DNA of 6,330 nt from Clostridia bacterium (GTDB taxonomy: Bacteria > Bacillota > Clostridia > HGM11514): contig CAAENE010000137.1 in NCBI GenBank assembly GCA_900757255.1, positions 1 through 6,330 on the forward strand, written 5' to 3'. This document shows, piece after piece, positions 1 to 4,032 of this stretch; positions within the stretch are counted from its first letter, which is position 1; every line of letters starts with the position of its first letter. Below the pieces are notes generated by a model that saw only the letters and a list, made by a program, of their open reading frames with translations, made no database searches and was not told the DNA's origin. The translations under genes and the position numbers were made by a program.

Positions 1-10
1 AGGGGCTTTG

Positions 11-28
11 CTTCTTTCGCTAAAGAAG
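11..28 (-). terminator. Weak hairpin downstream of glyA
   Basis: A perfect 7-bp inverted repeat (CTTCTTT / AAAGAAG, 4-nt loop) starts six bases past the glyA stop codon. The stem is AT-rich. On the minus strand the bases that follow are CAAAGCCCCT, with no T-run, so it does not look like a complete intrinsic terminator. It may be the inner part of a larger structure cut by the window edge. Confidence 0.25.
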
Positions 29-33
29 AAATA

Positions 34-1269
34 TTAATACAGTTTATGCTTGTCGCACAGCTCTTTGACGCCGGCGCGGATAGCATCCTGGGCGGTCTCG
101 TATTCCGCGGCTGTCATGCGGATGAGTTCCGCTATTTTGATCATATCGTCTTCCTTCATGCCGCGGCTGGTAACAGCGGGAGTACCGATTCTCAGGCCGC
201 TTGTAACAAACGGGCTCTGCGGGTCATCCGGAATGGTATTTTTATTGGCTGTGATGCCGACTTCGTCCAGTCGGTGTTCCAGCTCTTTTCCGGTCAGGTT
301 GAATTTCCTGAGGTCAAGCAGCATCAGATGGTTGTCAGTGCCGCCGGATACAATGTCAAAGCCTTTTTCGATCAGGCTTTCGGAAAGTACTTTCGCGTTT
401 TTTACGATTTGTTTCTGGTATTCCTTAAATTCGTCTGAGAGCGCCTCTTTAAAGCATACCGCTTTTGCGGCTATGATATGCATCAGAGGGCCGCCCTGCA
501 TGCCCGGGAAAACTGCTTTATCGATTTGCTTTGCGTATTGCTCGCCGCAGAGAATCATGCCGCCGCGCGGGCCGCGCAGGGTTTTATGTGTGGTGGTAGT
601 AACGATATCGGCATAAGGTACAGGCGAGGGATGCAGCCCTGCCGCAACCAGTCCCGCGATATGCGCCATATCGACCATCAGCATAGCGCCGACGGATTTG
701 GCAATCTGCGCAAAGCGTTCAAAATCAATCGTTCTGGAATACGCGCTGGCGCCCGCCACAATCATTTTCGGCTGGTGCTCTTTTGCCAGCTTTTCCAGCT
801 CGTCATAGTCTATCATCTGTGTATCTGAGCTAACGCCGTACGGTACGATATTGAAATAGCTGCCGGACATATTGACCGGGCTGCCGTGGGTCAGATGACC
901 GCCGTGAGCCAGGTTCATACCAAGGATGGTGTCCCCCGGTTTCAAAAACGCAAAATAGACCGCCATGTTAGCAGACGCGCCTGAATGCGGCTGGACATTC
1001 GCGTGGTCACAGCCGAACAGTTCGCATGCACGATCGCGCGCCAGGTTTTCTACAATATCGACGCATTCGCAGCCGCCATAGTAGCGTTTGCCCGGATAAC
1101 CTTCCGCATATTTATTTGTCAGCGGCGTTCCCATCGCTTCCATGACCGCGGGAGATACAAAGTTCTCGGACGCAATCAATTCTATTTTATTTCTTTGCCG
1201 GTTTGCTTCCAGCTCAATCGCCTCGGCTACCTCCGGGTCGATTTTTCTGATTTCATCTGTCGTATACAT
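34..1269 (-). CDS. glyA: Serine hydroxymethyltransferase
   Basis: This is a PLP-dependent cytoplasmic enzyme that interconverts serine plus tetrahydrofolate with glycine plus 5,10-methylene-tetrahydrofolate, and so feeds one-carbon units to purine, thymidylate and methionine synthesis. The 411-residue product matches the usual family length of 410-420. Visible signatures are the N-terminal IELIASENFVSP block, the NKYAEGYPGKRYYGG block, the LAHGGHLTHG segment, and the PLP-lysine motif TTTTHKTLRGPRGG, with the Schiff-base lysine at about residue 229. FPGMQGGPLMH and the C-terminal SGLRIGTPAVTSRG are also present. I chose the ATG at 1269 because AAAGGA lies 8 nt before it. Reading could open at a TTG at 1293 or an ATG at 1278, but neither has a properly placed ribosome binding site. 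The gene is divergent from nth and appears intact, with no unusual residues. The family assignment is secure. Confidence 0.98.
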   Translation of the reverse strand: MYTTDEIRKIDPEVAEAIELEANRQRNKIELIASENFVSPAVMEAMGTPLTNKYAEGYPGKRYYGGCECVDIVENLARDRACELFGCDHANVQPHSGASANMAVYFAFLKPGDTILGMNLAHGGHLTHGSPVNMSGSYFNIVPYGVSSDTQMIDYDELEKLAKEHQPKMIVAGASAYSRTIDFERFAQIAKSVGAMLMVDMAHIAGLVAAGLHPSPVPYADIVTTTTHKTLRGPRGGMILCGEQYAKQIDKAVFPGMQGGPLMHIIAAKAVCFKEALSDEFKEYQKQIVKNAKVLSESLIEKGFDIVSGGTDNHLMLLDLRKFNLTGKELEHRLDEVGITANKNTIPDDPQSPFVTSGLRIGTPAVTSRGMKEDDMIKIAELIRMTAAEYETAQDAIRAGVKELCDKHKLY

Positions 1270-1277
1270 CGGATTCA

Positions 1278-1283
1278 TCCTTT
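1278..1283 (-). promoter_or_regulatory. glyA ribosome binding site (decides the start)
   Basis: On the minus strand AAAGGA lies 8 nt upstream of the ATG at 1269. It overlaps the alternative ATG at 1276-1278, which therefore cannot be served by it. This supports starting the protein at MYTTDEIRK. Confidence 0.75.
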
Positions 1284-1304
1284 CAAAACACAAAATATGC
1301 TATT

Positions 1305-1333
1305 ATTATACAATTTTATCACTCATTTTACAA
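1305..1333 (-). promoter_or_regulatory. glyA promoter
   Basis: On the minus strand, TTGTAA (1328-1333) and a perfect TATAAT (1305-1310) are separated by exactly 17 bp, a strong match to the vegetative sigma factor consensus. Transcription should start near 1298, giving a leader of about 30 nt. That leaves no room for a riboswitch or attenuator, so any control of glyA would act at the promoter. Confidence 0.75.
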
Positions 1334-1352
1334 TAGGTAAATTTCATATTGT
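1330..1352. promoter_or_regulatory. Short dyad between divergent promoters
   Basis: ACAATA (1330-1335) and TATTGT (1347-1352) form an inverted repeat with an 11-bp spacer that has AAATTT near its centre. The arms overlap the -35 elements of both the glyA and nth promoters. A bound regulator could affect both genes. The arms are only 6 bp in AT-rich DNA, so chance occurrence is quite possible. Confidence 0.25.
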
Positions 1353-1377
1353 CACATTTTCAGTTTTATGGTACGAT
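1349..1377 (+). promoter_or_regulatory. nth promoter (extended -10 type)
   Basis: TTGTCA (1349-1354) and TACGAT (1372-1377) are separated by 17 bp. A TGG immediately precedes the -10, giving a TGn extended -10 that would offset its 4-of-6 match. The predicted start near 1384 leaves a leader of only about 16 nt, just enough for the ribosome binding site. Confidence 0.65.
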
Positions 1378-1388
1378 ATAGGCAAGAT

Positions 1389-1395
1389 GGAGGTG
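1389..1395 (+). promoter_or_regulatory. nth ribosome binding site
   Basis: GGAGGTG is a near-perfect anti-16S match ending 4 nt before the ATG at 1400, and it supports that start. Confidence 0.8.
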
Positions 1396-1399
1396 CATT

Positions 1400-2041
1400 A
1401 TGAATAAATCCGAGTTGGTTTTAAAACTATATGAGGCATTTGAAAAGGAATACGGACCTGCCGCCTGTTCGCTGGATTATGCGAAACCGCATGAGCTTTT
1501 GATTTCTACTCAGCTTGCCGCCCAGTGTACCGACGCCAGGGTAAATATTGTTACAAAGGATCTTTATCAGAAATACCAAACGATAGACGATTTTGCCGAT
1601 GCCGACCAGGCAGAACTGGAAAACGATATCCGGCCGACCGGGTTTTTCCGCAATAAGGCAAAAAATATTATCGGGTGCTGCCAGATGCTGCGGGATGTTT
1701 ATCATTACGAGATTCCGGACACTATGGAAGAGCTTACAAAGCTGCCGGGGGTTGGCCGCAAGACAGCCAATATCATGCTGGGCGATTATTTCCATAAACC
1801 TGCTGTCGTTGTCGATACCCACTGTATCCGGCTTTCTAACCGCATGGGTCTGACCAAAAATTCCGATCCCTATAAAATCGAGCTTGACCTGCAAAAAATC
1901 ATCCAGCCGGAAATGCAGTCAGATTTCTGCCATTATTTAGTTTATCATGGGCGTGCCTACTGTAAGGCTATCAATCCGCAGTGCGAAGCTTGTCCGGTTA
2001 AGGATATCTGTCCGAAAATCATAAAAAAGAAAAAGAAATAA
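1400..2041 (+). CDS. nth: Endonuclease III (DNA glycosylase / AP lyase)
   Basis: This enzyme removes oxidised pyrimidines from DNA and nicks the resulting abasic site, so it starts base excision repair. The protein has 213 residues, close to the 211 of E. coli Nth. The helix-hairpin-helix motif LPGVGRKTANIML lies at residues 115-127 and contains the catalytic lysine at about residue 121. The catalytic aspartate is in VVVDTH at about residue 139. The C-terminal iron-sulfur loop is complete, with cysteines at 188, 195, 198 and 204 (C-X6-C-X2-C-X5-C). LISTQLAAQCTDARVN near the N-terminus is typical of Nth and argues against the longer MutY relative. The protein ends in a lysine-rich tail (KIIKKKKK) that could add non-specific DNA contact. 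The gene is monocistronic, with its own promoter and a terminator 1 nt after the stop. Confidence 0.97.
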   Translation: MNKSELVLKLYEAFEKEYGPAACSLDYAKPHELLISTQLAAQCTDARVNIVTKDLYQKYQTIDDFADADQAELENDIRPTGFFRNKAKNIIGCCQMLRDVYHYEIPDTMEELTKLPGVGRKTANIMLGDYFHKPAVVVDTHCIRLSNRMGLTKNSDPYKIELDLQKIIQPEMQSDFCHYLVYHGRAYCKAINPQCEACPVKDICPKIIKKKKK

Positions 2042-2042
2042 C

Positions 2043-2073
2043 GAAAGCGGCTGAAACAGTTTCAGCCGCTTTC
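2043..2073. terminator. Two-way intrinsic terminator
   Basis: A perfect 15-bp inverted repeat (arms 2043-2057 and 2059-2073, core GCGGCTGAAAC) is separated by one base, so the folded loop is effectively the 3-nt CAG. It starts 1 nt after the nth stop, and the plus-strand stem ends in CTTTCTTC. Read from the minus strand, it lies 30 nt past the GH20 stop and is followed by GTTATTTC and then long T-runs, a better U-tract than on the plus side. It therefore probably ends both convergent transcripts. Confidence 0.9.
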
Positions 2074-2102
2074 TTCAATCAAAAATAATTTTTATACAGA
2101 AC

Positions 2103-3839
2103 TCAACTCGTAAATGCCGCATGCTGAAAGCTTCTCGTCGGAAGATCGCCATATAAAATGTCCTGCTCTAATTCTTCGATTCTATTGATTTGGTGAGTTT
2201 CATATTGATCAATGATTTCAATCGCATACTGAATCCGTTTTTGCGCAGCTCCATATCGTGCGCTGATTACTTCCCAGCCATTCGTTTTATATGTACTCTT
2301 CCACAGAGCAAGGTGAAGCTGATAAAGCTTTTCATAATCCTGGTAAAGAGAAGGAAGGAGTGTTTTAGAAAATTCACGCAAGCTTTTTTGGGCTTTATAA
2401 TCAGAGCGCAGTGTGGATAATACCAACGCTTTTTTTCTAACAACTTCCAAAACGGCTGCCGCAAATTCATAAAACTCTGTCCTGTCACCTGACTCATTTT
2501 TTAAAATGACTATCGCCTGTTCAAGCGGTTTATTAAAATCAAATCGTTCCCAGTCAACAGCCGTCAGATTATAAAAAATATCACACCAAACAAGCCTTTT
2601 TTGATACAGATACAGCGTCTCGATCGCTTTCATTGCCTTGGTATGAAATCCAGATATGAACTCTCCCATAGCACGAATTTCCGATTCAGATACATCGTTG
2701 CCTTGATAGCAAAACTCAGAAAACAGAGATAAACCATAAATCGAAAAAAATCCATTTGTCTCGCAACCATCGTCTCCCCAGCAGGTTGCAAATACATCGC
2801 GTATCCCCTCTTCACAGCATGCCTGAAGGCCAGGAAGCATTGTTTGGAATGTTCTTTCGATATCCGGCAGCAACCCAGACCATGTCCATATTCCGCCGGC
2901 AAATATAATCGGCTTTTTCATTTTTTTATGCTTCTGTATCATATTTTTATAAAAGCTTTTGTCGGTACTGTAATAATCCCAATACACCATACCTACCTCA
3001 GGGATATCAGGTATGACTTCTTCCGGCACATAACTTTCACAGTCATAATAATCATCTGTTTTGGAATTTATGCGGAAATACATATCGCTCCACATCATTG
3101 GCGTAAATCCATATTTGTCACATATACCTACTACTTTTTTTAAATGATGATTGAGGATTTCATAGCGGTTATGGAATCCATTCCGGTGCAGATATGTGCC
3201 AAGGCCAACATCATGCGCTTCGTCCATGCCAATATGAATGTATTTGGTCCGAAAAGCTGCTCTCATTGTTTTTATAATGGCATCAATAAACGTATATGTT
3301 TTTTCCTCTCCGCATAAAAGAACGCTGCTGGTATCACGAATCTCTTTTGCCTCCTGCCATTTGAGATAATGTGACAAATGACCCAGGGTCTGCACACAGG
3401 GAATCACTTCAATCCCAAGGCTATCAGCAAAATCATCTATTCTTTTCAGTTCTTCCAGTGTGTATCTTCCTCTTGGATATCCAAAATAAGGATATCCCTC
3501 CAGTTCAAAAACATCCTCCATGTACAGCTTGAGGACATTCAATCCATGCAGAGCCATATAAGAAATGTATTCGCAAACTGCCTCTACCCGCATAACACCG
3601 TTTCGTGAAACATCCAGCATAACGCCGCAGTGATCAAAACATGGACTTTGGGTAATTTCAAAGTCACCTTTGTCCGCATTTTTTGCAAGCAGTGTCAGCG
3701 CACGTGCGATTTGTGGCCGGCTGGCCCCTCCCACAACCTTTTTATCGCCTGAAACCTTTACATAAACCCTGTCTGTTTTAATGATTTCGACGTCATCATA
3801 ATTATAATGAAGCAGTCTGCCCGCTATTTCTTTTATCAT
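2103..3839 (-). CDS. GH20 beta-N-acetylhexosaminidase, cytoplasmic compact type
   Basis: The predicted enzyme removes terminal beta-linked GlcNAc or GalNAc by the substrate-assisted GH20 mechanism. The protein has 578 residues. Residues 1-65 look like a small alpha/beta domain. The TIM barrel begins at CGVMLDVSRNGVMR (71-84) and includes GYPYFGYPRGRYT and PCVQTLGHLSHYLKW. The catalytic Asp-Glu pair is in HIGMDEAHDVGLG at residues 206-207. MVYWDYY (about 284-290), GGIWTWSG (about 315-322) and TCWGDDG (about 352-358) fit the sugar pocket. Residues from about 380 to the end are rich in predicted helix. This layout resembles the GcnA / Hex1-like GH20 subgroup, which lacks the long N-terminal domain of classic chitobiases. 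No signal peptide or membrane segment is visible, so it probably acts on imported oligosaccharides. The codons are much more AT-rich than in glyA. The family call is firm; the exact substrate is open. Confidence 0.92.
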   Translation of the reverse strand: MIKEIAGRLLHYNYDDVEIIKTDRVYVKVSGDKKVVGGASRPQIARALTLLAKNADKGDFEITQSPCFDHCGVMLDVSRNGVMRVEAVCEYISYMALHGLNVLKLYMEDVFELEGYPYFGYPRGRYTLEELKRIDDFADSLGIEVIPCVQTLGHLSHYLKWQEAKEIRDTSSVLLCGEEKTYTFIDAIIKTMRAAFRTKYIHIGMDEAHDVGLGTYLHRNGFHNRYEILNHHLKKVVGICDKYGFTPMMWSDMYFRINSKTDDYYDCESYVPEEVIPDIPEVGMVYWDYYSTDKSFYKNMIQKHKKMKKPIIFAGGIWTWSGLLPDIERTFQTMLPGLQACCEEGIRDVFATCWGDDGCETNGFFSIYGLSLFSEFCYQGNDVSESEIRAMGEFISGFHTKAMKAIETLYLYQKRLVWCDIFYNLTAVDWERFDFNKPLEQAIVILKNESGDRTEFYEFAAAVLEVVRKKALVLSTLRSDYKAQKSLREFSKTLLPSLYQDYEKLYQLHLALWKSTYKTNGWEVISARYGAAQKRIQYAIEIIDQYETHQINRIEELEQDILYGDLPTRSFQHAAFTS

Positions 3840-3856
3840 AACATAAGTTCTCCTTT
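3836..3856 (-). promoter_or_regulatory. GH20 start region with possible two-codon upstream ORF
   Basis: On the minus strand AAAGGAG (3850-3856) is followed 5 nt later by ATG TTA TGA (3844-3836), a Met-Leu-stop frame. Its TGA overlaps the GH20 start codon as ATGA. The GH20 ATG at 3839 lies 10 nt from the same ribosome binding site, somewhat far, so initiation could go through the tiny frame by coupling. Both readings keep the same GH20 protein. Confidence 0.5.
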
Positions 3857-3872
3857 ATCAATATAACCTTAA

Positions 3873-3901
3873 ATTGTAAATGTGGAATTTTAGCCTGACA
3901 G
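3873..3901 (-). promoter_or_regulatory. Candidate promoter of the GH20 gene
   Basis: On the minus strand CTGTCA (3896-3901) and TACAAT (3873-3878) are separated by 17 bp, matching 4 and 5 of 6 consensus bases. The predicted start near 3866 gives a leader of about 27 nt containing the ribosome binding site. This would allow the GH20 gene to be transcribed independently of the upstream GH16-SLH gene. Confidence 0.5.
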
Positions 3902-3904
3902 CAC

Positions 3905-3936
3905 AACCCACAGTTGAAATTATTCAACTGTGGGTT
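3905..3936. terminator. Perfect 14-bp inverted repeat, terminator-like or operator
   Basis: AACCCACAGTTGAA (3905-3918) and TTCAACTGTGGGTT (3923-3936) pair perfectly across the 4-nt loop ATTA. It lies about 100 nt past the GH16-SLH stop codon, so it could end that transcript or protect its 3' end. However, neither strand has a real T-run after the stem (minus strand continues GTGCTGTCAGG). It also ends 4 bp upstream of the candidate GH20 -35 element, a position suitable for a regulator binding site. The inverted repeat is certain; its role is not. Confidence 0.5.
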
Positions 3937-4032
3937 AAAGAGGAATTTATGGAAAAAGGAATTGGCTATATTTAGTGCTGTTTACTTTAAACCATTTGAA
4001 TCTCTTTATATCGTTCAAATAGTTCCAGTAAT
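3937..4032. other. Non-coding remainder of the GH16-GH20 gap
   Basis: This AT-rich stretch follows the GH16-SLH stop codon on the minus strand. It holds two weak inverted repeats: ATTTGAA / TTCAAAT (3994-4000 and 4014-4020, 13-nt loop) and GTTTA / TAAAC (3980-3992, 3-nt loop). A plus-strand frame of eight codons (MEKGIGYI) starts at 3949 after AGAGG, but it is too short to support. I see no gene or convincing promoter here. Confidence 0.4.

Noticed and set aside
50..616. Plus-strand frame of 188 codons opposite glyA
   Set aside because: It lies wholly antisense to a clearly conserved glyA and shows no domain; long shadow frames are expected there.
1267..1293. TTG at 1293 or ATG at 1278 as the glyA start
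   Set aside because: Both add residues not needed by the family and neither has a well-spaced ribosome binding site, while the ATG at 1269 has AAAGGA 8 nt upstream.
1270..1300. Glycine, SAM or THF riboswitch ahead of glyA
   Set aside because: The predicted leader is only about 30 nt and contains no structured element.
3905..4032. Remnant of an IS200/IS605-type element based on the end hairpin
   Set aside because: No transposase fragment, second end or target-site pattern is visible; a hairpin alone is not enough.
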